From JBBRVW01 sp963784645 (GTDB taxonomy: Bacteria > Actinomycetota > Actinomycetes > JACCUZ01): 64,000 nucleotides of DNA. Under the pieces are notes generated by a model, which was given only the letters and a program-made list of their open reading frames with translations, did not search any database and was not told the origin of the DNA. The stretch spans positions 174,046 to 238,045 of the forward strand of contig CAWARY010000003.1 in assembly GCA_963784645.1 (NCBI GenBank), in the 5' to 3' direction. A program made the translations under genes and the position numbers. Positions 17,706 through 25,857 of this stretch are shown piece by piece; position 1 is the stretch's first letter, and every line of letters begins with the position of its first letter.

Positions 17706-17859
17706 GTCGCACACCTCGTCCCGTCGGCACCGCGACCGGCGGTGCTGCGGGGAGCGGCGGTCGCCGCGTCCTCGACCACCGTGGCCGCGCGGAGCCGGCC
17801 GGCGGCCCGCACCGGGGCAGGCTGTGGACGGGGCGGGCGGACCCGCGGCCTGTGGACGG

Positions 17860-18612
17860 TCACCGGACCGTGCCCAGGACAGTGCCCAGGACCGACCCGG
17901 CCACCCCGGCGACGACCGGGACCACGCCGACGAGGACGAAGGCCGGCAGGAAGCACAGCGCCAGCGGGCCGACGGCACGGACCCCGGCGGCCCGGGCCCG
18001 CTCGGTGGCCGCCCAGCCGTTGCGCCGCCGCTCGTCGGCAGCCAGCCCGCGCAGGACCGCTGCGAGCGGGGCGCCGGTGATCAGAGCCCGCCCGAGGGCT
18101 CCGGTCAACCGCTCGAGCGGGTCCGCCGGGCCGAGCTTGTCGGGCACCGGAACCCCTGAGCCGGCCCACAGCTCACCCCCCGCGGCGAGGACTGCGGACA
18201 GGTCGGCGAGGCAGGCACCGACCGGACCCTGGACCGCCCCGGCGACCACGGTCAGCGCCTGGGTCGGCGCGGCGCCGGCGTCCAGGCACGCGGCGAGCAG
18301 GTCGGCCGCGCGGGGCAGGTCGGTCGCGAGGCGGGCGTCCCGGCGCTCCACCGCCCGGCGGGCCCGGCCGGCCGGCACGCCGAGAGCTGCGGCGAGTGCC
18401 CCGAGGAGCGCGGCAGCCGCCCCGTGCGACGTCAGAAGGGCGACTCCGGCGGCGACGGCGACGGCTCGGGGCAGCCAGCGGGGCATCGGTGACCGCGGCC
18501 GACCCGGTGTCGCCGCGGCCGGGTGCAGCCGGCGCAGCGACAGCGCCCACGGGGCGGGCAGCACCAGCCCCGCGGCCGCGGCAAGGAGGACGGCGGCCAT
18601 CGCCGGCGTCAC
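17860..18612 (-). CDS. tadC: TadC-like type II secretion F-domain protein
   Basis: A 250-residue inner-membrane platform protein of the Tad pilus machine. Membrane helices lie at residues about 4-20, 45-75 and, after the conserved T2SSF segment (LATDLPRAADLLAACLDAG; GAPLAAVLRGLAADER), at 210-250. The Asp/Arg-rich cytoplasmic T2SSF four-helix domain lies between them. It overlaps tadB by 4 bp, so the two platform proteins are translationally coupled. The start is GTG 18612. Confidence 0.85.
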   Translation of the reverse strand: MTPAMAAVLLAAAAGLVLPAPWALSLRRLHPAAATPGRPRSPMPRWLPRAVAVAAGVALLTSHGAAAALLGALAAALGVPAGRARRAVERRDARLATDLPRAADLLAACLDAGAAPTQALTVVAGAVQGPVGACLADLSAVLAAGGELWAGSGVPVPDKLGPADPLERLTGALGRALITGAPLAAVLRGLAADERRRNGWAATERARAAGVRAVGPLALCFLPAFVLVGVVPVVAGVAGSVLGTVLGTVR

Positions 18613-19418
18613 CCGGTGTCGGCCCGTCGCGCGACGGCCTCGGTCCAGGCGGTGCCGGTCGCGACGAGCACGACCGCGGCGAGCAGGCAGGCCCGCCCGA
18701 CGGGGGCACCGAGCAGGAACCCGAGCGGGTCCGCCCCCAGGGCGGCTCCCAGGGCGACCCCGGCGCCGGGCAGCGCCGACAGCAGGGTCGCCGTGGCCCG
18801 CGGTCCGGCCAGCTGGGCGGCGACCTCCCGTCGTACCTCGTCGTCGGACCGGGCGGTGGCCGCGAGCCGCTCGACGACGTCGGCCATCCCGGCCCCGGTC
18901 TCACTCACCACCCGCCACGCCACCGCCAGGTCGGCCAGCGCACCGGCCCCGGGCACGGTGGCCGCGTCGGCGAGCGCCGTCGCCGGGTCGGCGACCGGGC
19001 TGCGCGCCGCGGCCGCCACCGGCCGCAGCGGGCCGGACCCGGCACACACCGTCGCGAGCGCGAGCCGGGCCTGGCCGCCGGCCCGCAGCTCGGCGGCCAG
19101 CGCACCCAGCAGGTCCACGACCTGCGCCCGGCGTGCCTCGGCCGACCGGCGCCGGCCGCGCGTGCGCACGGTCGAGGCTGCCGTCAGCACAGCCGTCCCG
19201 GCCGCGACCGCCACGGCCACCGACCCGGTCGCCGCGACCGTCCCGGCGGTGAGGACGACGACCAGGCACGCCGCGAGCACCGGCAGCGACCGAGGTGCGG
19301 CCACGGGGTCGGCGGTGCGGGGCCAGTCCGGTGCGAGCCGGGACAGCGGCCGCGCCGGGTCGGGCACGAGCAGGGCGGCGGCGACCGCACCGAGCAGCAC
19401 CGCCAGGACCTGGCTCAC
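18609..19418 (-). CDS. tadB: TadB-like type II secretion F-domain protein
   Basis: A 269-residue partner of TadC in the Tad inner-membrane platform. Two helix pairs flank the T2SSF domain: residues about 5-20 and 45-80, and a terminal pair at 215-260. The domain signature GGQARLALATVCAG and the acidic segment SETGAGMADVVERLA are visible. The GTG at 19418 is fixed by a 4-bp overlap with tadA's TGA. Confidence 0.85.
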   Translation of the reverse strand: MSQVLAVLLGAVAAALLVPDPARPLSRLAPDWPRTADPVAAPRSLPVLAACLVVVLTAGTVAATGSVAVAVAAGTAVLTAASTVRTRGRRRSAEARRAQVVDLLGALAAELRAGGQARLALATVCAGSGPLRPVAAAARSPVADPATALADAATVPGAGALADLAVAWRVVSETGAGMADVVERLAATARSDDEVRREVAAQLAGPRATATLLSALPGAGVALGAALGADPLGFLLGAPVGRACLLAAVVLVATGTAWTEAVARRADTG

Positions 19419-20575
19419 GGGGTGGCCGGTGCGAGCAGTGCGGCGAGAGCCACCGCCGCGGGACCCTCGACAAGTCCCCCGTCCTGCACACGGACGGCAG
19501 GGACGACCCGGCAGATGCCGTCGCTGCCGTGCTGCAGGGCGCCGAGCTCGCGGACGGTACGGGCTCCCTCCGGTCCGCGGTCGAGGTGGACCACGACCTG
19601 CACGGCCGACGCGAGCTGGCTGTGCAGGGCGTCGCGCGGGAGACCGGCCGGGAGCGCCAACGCCTCCAACCGGGCCGGCAGCAGCGCCGCCGCGGAGGCG
19701 TGCACCGTGCCGGCGCCGCCGTCGTGACCGGTGTTGAGCGCCGCCAGCAGCTCCACGACCTCGCCGCCACGCACCTCGCCGACGACGATGCGGTCCGGGC
19801 GCATCCGCAGCGCCTCCCGCACCAGGTCGCGCAGGTCGACGGCCCCGGCACCCTCGACGTTGGGAGTACGCGCCTCCAGCCGGACCACGTGGGGGTGCCG
19901 CGGCGCCAGCTCGCCGGAGTCCTCGACCAGCACGACCCGCTCCCCCGGGGGAACCTGCGAGAGCAGCGTGGCGAGCAACGTCGTCTTCCCCGTGCCGGTG
20001 CCGCCCGTGACGAGGAACGACGAGCGGCTGCGGACCAAGCGGTCGAGCACGTCTGCCAGCGCCGGCAGCACGGTGCCGCGGACGACCAGCTCGTCGAGGG
20101 TGAACGCCCTCCGGCGCAGCACACGCAGACTGATCAGGGTCCCGGTCGGGGACAGCGGCGGCAGTACGGCGTGCAGCCGGATCCCGCCGGCGAGCCGGGC
20201 GTCGACCGTCGGGCGGGCGAGGTCGAGCCGCCGGCCCGCCGAGGCGGCGAGCCGCTGGGCGAGGCGGCGCACCGCGGCCTCGTCGCGGAAGGTGACCGCC
20301 CCGCGGGCCAGTCCGTCGCCCCGGTCGACCCACACCTCGGACGGGCCGTTCACCAGGACGTCGGTCACTGCGTCGTCATCGAGCAGCGGCTCGAGAGGAC
20401 CGAGGCCGGTGAGCTCGGAGCGCACCTCGGCAACCAGCGACAGCGTGCCGCTGCTTCCCAGTACGGCCCCCTCGTGCCGCAGGGCGGCCGTCACGGCCGC
20501 CGCCGTCGGCGGCTCCCCGGCCCGGACCAGCCGCTCGGTGACGCGCACCACCAGGGCGCCGTCGACCGTGGTCAC
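19415..20575 (-). CDS. tadA: Tad pilus secretion ATPase
   Basis: A 386-residue CpaF/TadA-type ATPase that powers pilus assembly. The Walker A motif GGTGTGKTT lies near residue 190, followed by VVLVEDSGELAP (Asp box), RPDRIVVGEVRGGE (Walker B) and GTVHASAA (His box). It belongs to the helicase/secretion neighbourhood ATPases. GTG 20575 is preferred because it forms a GTGA overlap with the end of the Ssd/CpaE gene; an in-frame start 48 bp upstream would overlap that gene more. Confidence 0.92.
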   Translation of the reverse strand: MTTVDGALVVRVTERLVRAGEPPTAAAVTAALRHEGAVLGSSGTLSLVAEVRSELTGLGPLEPLLDDDAVTDVLVNGPSEVWVDRGDGLARGAVTFRDEAAVRRLAQRLAASAGRRLDLARPTVDARLAGGIRLHAVLPPLSPTGTLISLRVLRRRAFTLDELVVRGTVLPALADVLDRLVRSRSSFLVTGGTGTGKTTLLATLLSQVPPGERVVLVEDSGELAPRHPHVVRLEARTPNVEGAGAVDLRDLVREALRMRPDRIVVGEVRGGEVVELLAALNTGHDGGAGTVHASAAALLPARLEALALPAGLPRDALHSQLASAVQVVVHLDRGPEGARTVRELGALQHGSDGICRVVPAVRVQDGGLVEGPAAVALAALLAPATP

Positions 20576-21672
20576 GCGGCGCGGCCCAGGTGCCCGACCA
20601 GGTCGAGCAGCAGCTCGCGGCACAGCTGCGCGAGGGGTCCGCGGAGCCGGCCCGGCGGCTGCCCGCGGTCGAGCGCGGCGCCGAGCCCGGTCTCGGTACC
20701 GAGCCGGCCGGCCAGCGGGAGGCCCACCGCCCGCGCGACCGGTCCCGCCGGGAGCCGCGAGGCCGACGTCTCCCGGACGACGAGCCGTAGGTCGGCGACC
20801 CGCCCGGTCAGCCGGGCGGCCACCCGGGCGGCGGCCGCGGCCGCGCGCACGTCGGCCGGCACCACGAGCAGCACGGCGTCGGCCGTGGCGAGTGCGGCGT
20901 CGGCGACGTCGCCGCCCGACCGCGGGACGTCGAGCAGGACCAGGCCGTGCCCCCGTCGACCCGCGGCGAGCACCGACTCGGCCGCGCCGGCCGTGAGGAC
21001 CACGGGCTCGCCGCGGTCCCAGGACAGGACGGTCACGCCGGCCACCGAGGGCAGCGCGGACCGAAGCTCCTCGTGGCCCGCCCGGCCGCGTGTGCCGGCC
21101 AGCGCCGGCCAGCGCAGGCCGGGGACGCTCTCGGCCCCGAGCAGCAGGTCGATCCCGCCGCCCAGCGGGTCGAGATCGACGAGCAGCGGCCGCAGGCCTG
21201 GAACGATCCGCGGCGCGGCGACCGCGAGGGCCGCCGCCAGCGTCGAGGCCCCGGCGCCACCGGCACCGGGGACCAGAGCGACGGTGCGGGCCGCGGCCAC
21301 TCCGTCACCGGCTCCCGACAGGCGGTCGACGAGCAGCGGCTCCGCGTCGGGCAGCACCTGCACCGCCTCGGCGCCGACCGTCGCGGCGGCGCCCCAGGCG
21401 ACCCGCTCCTCGGCGCCCGCGCGCGGCACGAGGACGACACCCGGCCGCCGGGGCAGCGGCGACCGCGCGAGCTGGGCCACGGTGTCGACGCCGAGCAGGA
21501 CGAGCGGGGCTCGGGACCACGACGGCCGGGCCGCGACCGGGTCGGGGGCGACCTGCACCTCGACGCCGGCCAGGGCCGAGAGCCGCAGCAGGTCGTCGAG
21601 CAGCGCCGGGTCGGCAGTGACGAACAGGGGCCGGTCGGGCACCAGGACCTCCACGGGAACGGGAGTCCTCAC
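20572..21672 (-). CDS. CpaE/Ssd-like MinD-family protein, first gene of the Tad operon
   Basis: A 366-residue protein with a response-regulator-like N-terminal half (residues 1-120, no conserved phosphorylation Asp seen) and a MinD/ParA-like ATPase half. The P-loop is degenerate: VPGAGGAGASTLAAALA instead of GxGGxGKT. LLVDLDPLGGGID matches the Walker A' and switch regions. It corresponds to Rv3660c (Ssd, linked to septum-site control) and to CpaE homologues that place Tad machinery. The GTG or ATG start is taken at 21672. It is separated from the divergent HAD gene by the 6C RNA. Confidence 0.85.
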   Translation of the reverse strand: MRTPVPVEVLVPDRPLFVTADPALLDDLLRLSALAGVEVQVAPDPVAARPSWSRAPLVLLGVDTVAQLARSPLPRRPGVVLVPRAGAEERVAWGAAATVGAEAVQVLPDAEPLLVDRLSGAGDGVAAARTVALVPGAGGAGASTLAAALAVAAPRIVPGLRPLLVDLDPLGGGIDLLLGAESVPGLRWPALAGTRGRAGHEELRSALPSVAGVTVLSWDRGEPVVLTAGAAESVLAAGRRGHGLVLLDVPRSGGDVADAALATADAVLLVVPADVRAAAAAARVAARLTGRVADLRLVVRETSASRLPAGPVARAVGLPLAGRLGTETGLGAALDRGQPPGRLRGPLAQLCRELLLDLVGHLGRAA

Positions 21673-21769
21673 GGTGGCCCGGCCACGGGGTCAGGCGCGG
21701 CGCCGGGCAGTCATCTGTGGACGCGCGGCCGCAGGACCGGACCTGTGGACCCGGGTGGACCGGGCCGGG

Positions 21770-21872
21770 ACGTGCGACGGCCCCCGTCGGGGGGGAGAAC
21801 GGGGGCCGTCTGCGGTCCGACCCGGGGGGGATGAGCCGGACGCGCTGGTGTGTCCCATGGAGCAGGGCACAA
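21770..21872 (-). ncRNA. 6C-type small RNA (two C-rich hairpin loops)
   Basis: On the minus strand the sequence holds a first hairpin whose loop is a run of eight C (21825-21835 region) flanked by CCGGCTC and GGGTCGG. A second, perfect 12-bp hairpin follows, GACGGCCCCCGT / ACGGGGGCCGTC (21776-21787 with 21799-21810), with seven C in its 11-nt loop. Two stem-loops each with at least six exposed C define the actinobacterial 6C RNA (B11 in M. tuberculosis). B11 lies between Rv3660c and Rv3661; the same two homologues flank this element. The second hairpin probably also terminates the transcript. The 5' end is an estimate from the -10 box. Confidence 0.75.
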
Positions 21873-21878
21873 CCTCAG

Positions 21879-21884
21879 AATGTA
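21879..21884 (-). promoter_or_regulatory. -10 box for the 6C RNA
   Basis: TACATT on the minus strand fits the actinobacterial TANNNT -10 pattern. It is followed after 6-7 nt by the inferred RNA start and preceded by TTTGCC about 16 nt upstream as a weak -35. Confidence 0.45.
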
Positions 21885-21942
21885 CCCGGAGTCAAGCGAT
21901 GGCAAACAGTGCCGCGCCCTGCCCGGCGGATTTTGCCCTCCC

Positions 21943-21955
21943 TATGCTCGGACGC
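21943..21955 (+). promoter_or_regulatory. Leaderless promoter of the HAD gene
   Basis: TATGCT (21943-21948) ends 7 nt before GTG 21956, so transcription should begin at the start codon. No Shine-Dalgarno sequence is present, which supports a leaderless mRNA. Confidence 0.5.
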
Positions 21956-22846
21956 GTGGCCGAACCCGCACCGACCCACCCCGCGCCCGGCGCACCCACC
22001 CGCACCGCGGCGTTCTTCGACCTCGACAAGACGATCATCGCGAAGTCGAGCACGCTGGCGTTCAGCCGGTCGTTCTACCAGGGCGGGCTCATCAACCGGC
22101 GGGCGGTCCTGCGCAGCGCCTACGCCCAGTTCGTCTACCTCGCGGGCGGCGCCGACCACGACCAGATGGAGCGCATGCGGGCCTACCTGTCGTCGATGGC
22201 GACCGGCTGGGACGTCGAGCAGGTGAAGATGATCGTCGCCGAGACCCTGCACCAGCTCATCGACCCGTTGATCTACGACGAGGCCGCGACGCTCATCGAG
22301 GAGCACCACCTCGCCGGCCGCGACGTCGTCATCGTCTCCACGTCCGGGGCCGAGGTCGTCGAGCCGATCGGCGAGCTGCTCGGCGCGGACCACGTCATCG
22401 CCACCCGGATGGTGGTGGCGGACGGCAAGTACTCCGGCGAGATCGAGTACTACGCCTACGGCGAGACCAAGGCCGAGGCGATCCGCGAGCTCGCCGGGAC
22501 CGAGGGCTACGACCTCGACCGCTGCTACGCCTACAGCGACTCGGCGACCGACATCCCGATGCTCTCGGCCGTCGGCCACCCGTCCGCGGTCAACCCCGAC
22601 CGGGCGCTGCGCAAGGAGGCGGTGGCCCGCACCTGGCCGGTGCTGGTCTTCAGCCGCCCCGTCCGGCTGCGCGACCGCGTCGCCGGGGTGTCGATGCCGC
22701 AGCCGACGACGCTCGCGGCCGTCGCGGTAGGTGCCGGCGCCGCGACCGCCGGCGTCGTGTGGTTCGCGACCCGGCGGCGCGGCACGTCGCGTGCGCTGCT
22801 CCCGCGTGGCGGCCGTCCGACACGCCGCAGATCCCTGCTCAGGTAG
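21956..22846 (+). CDS. HAD-IB family phosphatase (SerB-like) with C-terminal membrane helix
   Basis: A 296-residue protein. The nucleophile motif FFDLDKTII (D-x-D-x-T) lies near residue 20, motif II in VIVSTSG and motif III/IV in CYAYSDSATDIPML. A hydrophobic helix near residues 250-270 is followed by an Arg-rich tail, suggesting membrane attachment. It is homologous in position and type to Rv3661. Related proteins are called phosphoserine phosphatase-like, but the substrate is unknown. GTG 21956 is preferred over ATG 21944 because the ATG falls inside the likely -10 box. Confidence 0.85.
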   Translation: MAEPAPTHPAPGAPTRTAAFFDLDKTIIAKSSTLAFSRSFYQGGLINRRAVLRSAYAQFVYLAGGADHDQMERMRAYLSSMATGWDVEQVKMIVAETLHQLIDPLIYDEAATLIEEHHLAGRDVVIVSTSGAEVVEPIGELLGADHVIATRMVVADGKYSGEIEYYAYGETKAEAIRELAGTEGYDLDRCYAYSDSATDIPMLSAVGHPSAVNPDRALRKEAVARTWPVLVFSRPVRLRDRVAGVSMPQPTTLAAVAVGAGAATAGVVWFATRRRGTSRALLPRGGRPTRRRSLLR

Positions 22847-22849
22847 GTA

Positions 22850-23053
22850 AATAACCGGCCGAAGGGGTTCCGATCACCGGGTCCGGTGCGTTACACCAGA
22901 GGTGAAGCACGGCAGCTGAGCACCCACGCGGCGACCTGCCCATGTACGGGCCGGCGAGCCAGGCTTGTCCTGGTCTCCCGACGAAGTGTGCACGCTTGGT
23001 AACCCACGCTGACGTGCCCCGAGCGGCGCCCCTCCGGGGGCGCCGTTCTCTGT
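22850..23053 (+). ncRNA. Candidate Ms1-like (6S-like) RNA locus
   Basis: A 246-bp gap between the HAD gene and the convergent Rv3662c-position gene has no good frame but contains structured sequence. It ends in an intrinsic-terminator-like hairpin, CGGCGCCCC-TCCG-GGGGCGCCG followed by TTCTCTGT (23024-23053). A hairpin CCAGG-CTTGT-CCTGG lies near 22960. GCACGGCAGC (22907-22916) pairs at 9 of 10 positions with GCTGACGTGC (23008-23017), a long-range closing stem. In M. tuberculosis the abundant RNA MTS2823 (Ms1 homologue) lies between Rv3661 and Rv3662c. The call rests on synteny and folding; the 5' end is not defined. Confidence 0.45.
23024..23053 (+). terminator. Intrinsic-type terminator after the HAD/ncRNA region
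   Basis: A 9-bp GC stem with a four-base loop is followed by TTCTCTGT, the most classical plus-strand terminator in the window. Confidence 0.65.
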
Positions 23054-23092
23054 GCGGGCTTGGGTTCCCGCTGTTGCGACGCCGGCTCTCCC

Positions 23093-23884
23093 TCACGCGC
23101 CGCGCTGGATCGCCTCGCACACCGCGACGCCTTCCCGGGCCCCGAGCACCACCGCCTCCGCACAGTGCACGACCCACGCGCCGATGCCGTCGGCGCCACC
23201 GGCGGCGTAGCCGTCGAGCGCCGCGAGGTAGGTGTCGCGACCGAGCTCGACGTGCCCCACCTCGGGCACCGACACCGCCGTCGGGTCCAGCCCGCGCGCC
23301 ACGAGGGTCAGCCGGGCCGCCCCGCGGGCCACGACACCGGCGCCGTCGGCGAACGCGCCCATCGTCGCCAGCTCCCCGTGCACCACGGCGGCGACGACCA
23401 GGGCGGGCGCGGTCGTCGTCGACGTCAGCAGCTGGCCCAGGGCCGACAGCCGCGGTGCAGCCGCCGGAGCCGGTCGGCCCAGCCCGTCCGACGCGGCGAG
23501 GTCGGCGGCGGCGAGGGTGTGCAGCCGGGCCACGGCCTGCAACGGGGCACGCGCCCAGGTGCGCTGCAGCGGACCGGTCTCGGCCGCCACCCGGAGCGCC
23601 CCCTGCACCACGGGCTCCTCCGCGTCGGGCAGCCTCCCACCGGCGGACACGGTACGGCGTACGACGTCCAGCGCCAGGTCGGCCCCGGCGAGGGCGGCCG
23701 ACGCGCGGGCACCCCGCAGGGCCGACTCCGACGCGACCCGCTCCGCCGAGCGGCGCAGGACCCGGTGCCCGCGCAGGGCATCGACGGCGGCCCGGGCCCG
23801 GTCCACGGCCTCGGCGACTCCTGGCAGCGTCGCGAGATGGGCCAGCGGATCGGTCGCGCCGGTGGGAGAGGCCTCTGCAGTCAC
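23093..23884 (-). CDS. Conserved actinobacterial helical protein (Rv3662c position), function unknown
   Basis: A 263-residue Ala/Val/Leu/Arg-rich, mostly helical protein. It has the segments LRGHRVLRRSAERVASESALRGARASAAL and LVVAAVVHGELATMGAF but no catalytic motif or membrane helix that I can name. Homologues are sometimes labelled oxidoreductase without clear basis. The start is GTG 23884, with GTG 23890 also possible. It is divergent from the sensor kinase gene, with only about 25 bp between the two starts, so the promoters overlap. Its place next to the HAD gene and the RNA locus is conserved in mycobacteria as I recall. Confidence 0.65.
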   Translation of the reverse strand: MTAEASPTGATDPLAHLATLPGVAEAVDRARAAVDALRGHRVLRRSAERVASESALRGARASAALAGADLALDVVRRTVSAGGRLPDAEEPVVQGALRVAAETGPLQRTWARAPLQAVARLHTLAAADLAASDGLGRPAPAAAPRLSALGQLLTSTTTAPALVVAAVVHGELATMGAFADGAGVVARGAARLTLVARGLDPTAVSVPEVGHVELGRDTYLAALDGYAAGGADGIGAWVVHCAEAVVLGAREGVAVCEAIQRGA

Positions 23885-23909
23885 GTCCACCGACGATACG
23901 GTCGGCGCC

Positions 23910-25097
23910 GTGAGCGGGACGCCGGCGGTGGTCGCCGTGACCCTCGTGGTCGTGGCGCTGGTGCTGCTCGCCGTCCCGCTGCTGCGCAGCCGCACCGGCC
24001 GGTCGTTCGGCAGCTCGGCCGACCGCGCGACCTTCGCCACGCTGCACGAGGCCAGCCTGGCCGCACCGCCGCTGCGTGGCGGGCTCACCGAGGCGGGTGC
24101 GAGCCGCGCGGTGCGGCACCTGCGGACCCTCCTCGGCACCCCGGCCGTCGCGGTCACCGACGGAGCAGCGCTGCTCGCCTGGGACGGCGCCGGCGAGCAC
24201 CAGCACCGCGACGCCGCGGTCGGGCACGCCGAGACCGCGACGCGCAGCGGTCGCACCGAGGTCCTCGGCCCGGGCACCGTCACCTGCGCCGAGCCGGACT
24301 GCCCCGTCCGGGTGGCGGTGGTCGCGCCGCTGACCGTCGAGGACCGCGTCGTCGGCAGCATCGCGGCGTACGGCCCGGGCGCCAGCGCCGGGCTGGTACG
24401 GGCGACCAACGAGGTGGCGCGGTGGGTGTCGACCCAGCTCGAGCTCGCCGAGCTCGAGTCGTCGCGCACCCGCATGATCGAGGCCGAGGTGCGGGCGCTG
24501 CGCGCACAGATCAGCCCGCACTTCGTCTACAACTCGCTGACTGCCATCGCGTCGTTCGTGCGCACCGACCCGGAGCGCGCCCGCGAGCTGCTGCTGGAGT
24601 TCGCCGACTTCACCCGCTACTCGTTCCGCCGGCACGGCGACTTCACGACACTGGCGGAGGAGCTGCGGTCGATCGACCGCTACCTGTTGCTCGAACGGGC
24701 CCGGTTCGGTGACCGGCTGCAGGTGACCGTCCAGGTCGCGCCGGAGGTGCTGCCGGTGTCGGTGCCGTTCCTCTGCGTGCAGCCGCTGGTCGAGAACGCC
24801 GTCCGGCACGGGCTCGAGGGCAAGCCCGGCCAGGGGCACGTGACGATCGTCGCCGTCGACCACGGCAGCGAGGCGCTCATCTCGGTCGAGGACGACGGCG
24901 CCGGCATCGACCCGGACGCCGTGCGCCGGACGCTGGCCGGTCGTCCGGACGGCGACAGCGTCGGGCTCGGCAACGTCGACGAGAGGCTGCGCCAGGTCTA
25001 CGGCGACGACTACGGGCTGGTCGTCGAGACCGCGCCCGGCGCCGGCACGAAGGTGAGCATGCGGGTGCCCAAGTACCGGGCCGGTGTCCACGCGTGA
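23910..25097 (+). CDS. LytS-type sensor histidine kinase
   Basis: A 395-residue kinase. One N-terminal membrane helix (residues 5-25) is followed by a GAF-like sensor region (about 60-170, with CAEPDCPV) and the His_kinase LytS domain. ISPHFVYNSL holds the phosphorylated H204, and VENAVRHGLEG and DDGAGI are the N- and G-boxes. Only one membrane helix is present, unlike the multi-helix LytS sensors, so sensing is probably by the GAF-like domain. GTG 23910. The response-regulator gene follows within 20 bp, and symporter genes lie downstream. Confidence 0.9.
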   Translation: MSGTPAVVAVTLVVVALVLLAVPLLRSRTGRSFGSSADRATFATLHEASLAAPPLRGGLTEAGASRAVRHLRTLLGTPAVAVTDGAALLAWDGAGEHQHRDAAVGHAETATRSGRTEVLGPGTVTCAEPDCPVRVAVVAPLTVEDRVVGSIAAYGPGASAGLVRATNEVARWVSTQLELAELESSRTRMIEAEVRALRAQISPHFVYNSLTAIASFVRTDPERARELLLEFADFTRYSFRRHGDFTTLAEELRSIDRYLLLERARFGDRLQVTVQVAPEVLPVSVPFLCVQPLVENAVRHGLEGKPGQGHVTIVAVDHGSEALISVEDDGAGIDPDAVRRTLAGRPDGDSVGLGNVDERLRQVYGDDYGLVVETAPGAGTKVSMRVPKYRAGVHA

Positions 25098-25116
25098 CCA
25101 CCCGGAGGAGGACGCC

Positions 25117-25857
25117 GTGACCGGGCTGCGGGTGCTCGTCGCCGACGACGAGGCGCCGGCGCGCGAGGAGCTGGCCTGGCTGCTCGATCGCGACCCGGAG
25201 GTCCTCGAGGTCGCCACCGCGGCCAGCGGCGCCGAGGTGCTCCGGGCGCTGGAGACTCGGGAGGTCGACGCGCTCTTCCTCGACATCCGGATGCCCGGGC
25301 TCGACGGCCTGGACGTGGCCCGGGTGCTGGCCCGCTTCAAGGCGCCGCCCAAGGTCGTCTTCGTCACGGCGTACGACGAGCATGCCGTCGAGGCGTTCGA
25401 GCTGCGCGCCGTCGACTACCTGCTCAAGCCGGTGCGCCCCGAACGGCTGGCCGAGGCGGTGCGCCGGGTGCGCGAAGCGCTCGGGACCACCGAGCCGCTG
25501 TCGCCGGCGGCCGACGACGAGACGATCGCGGTCGAGCTCGGGGGCGTGACCCGCTTCGTGGCCCGCAGCGACGTGCGCTTCGCCGAGGCGCACGGCGACT
25601 ACACGCGGCTGCACACCGCCGACGCGAGCCACCTGGTGCGGGTGCCGCTGACCATGCTGGAGCAGGACTGGGCGGCGGCCGGCTTCGTCCGCATCCACCG
25701 GAGCCACCTCGTGGCGCTGCACCATGTCGACGAGATGCGGGTGGAGTCCGGGCGCTGGACGGTGCGCCTCGGTGCCGACGTCCTGCAGGTGAGCCGGCGG
25801 CACACCCGCGAGCTGCGTGACGTGCTGGTGCGCCGGGCCCGGCCGGGTGCGACGTGA
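25117..25857 (+). CDS. LytTR-family response regulator
   Basis: A 246-residue regulator. The receiver domain has ADDEAPAREEL, the phosphoacceptor D56 in LFLDIRMPG and the Lys in LLKPV. The LytTR DNA-binding domain (residues about 140-243) carries RFAEAHGDYTRLHT and VRIHRSHLVALHHV. GTG 25117 is chosen over GTG 25084 because GGAGGAGG sits five bases before it and the receiver then starts at once. It overlaps the next gene by GTGA. Together with the kinase it probably controls the adjacent transporters; LytTR systems such as BtsSR/YpdAB sense pyruvate, which is suggestive only. Confidence 0.93.
   Translation: MTGLRVLVADDEAPAREELAWLLDRDPEVLEVATAASGAEVLRALETREVDALFLDIRMPGLDGLDVARVLARFKAPPKVVFVTAYDEHAVEAFELRAVDYLLKPVRPERLAEAVRRVREALGTTEPLSPAADDETIAVELGGVTRFVARSDVRFAEAHGDYTRLHTADASHLVRVPLTMLEQDWAAAGFVRIHRSHLVALHHVDEMRVESGRWTVRLGADVLQVSRRHTRELRDVLVRRARPGAT

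Noticed and set aside
21776..21810. Simple terminator for the HAD or Tad genes
   Set aside because: It lies upstream of both divergent genes, not downstream. With the second C-rich hairpin and a promoter box it fits a small RNA better.
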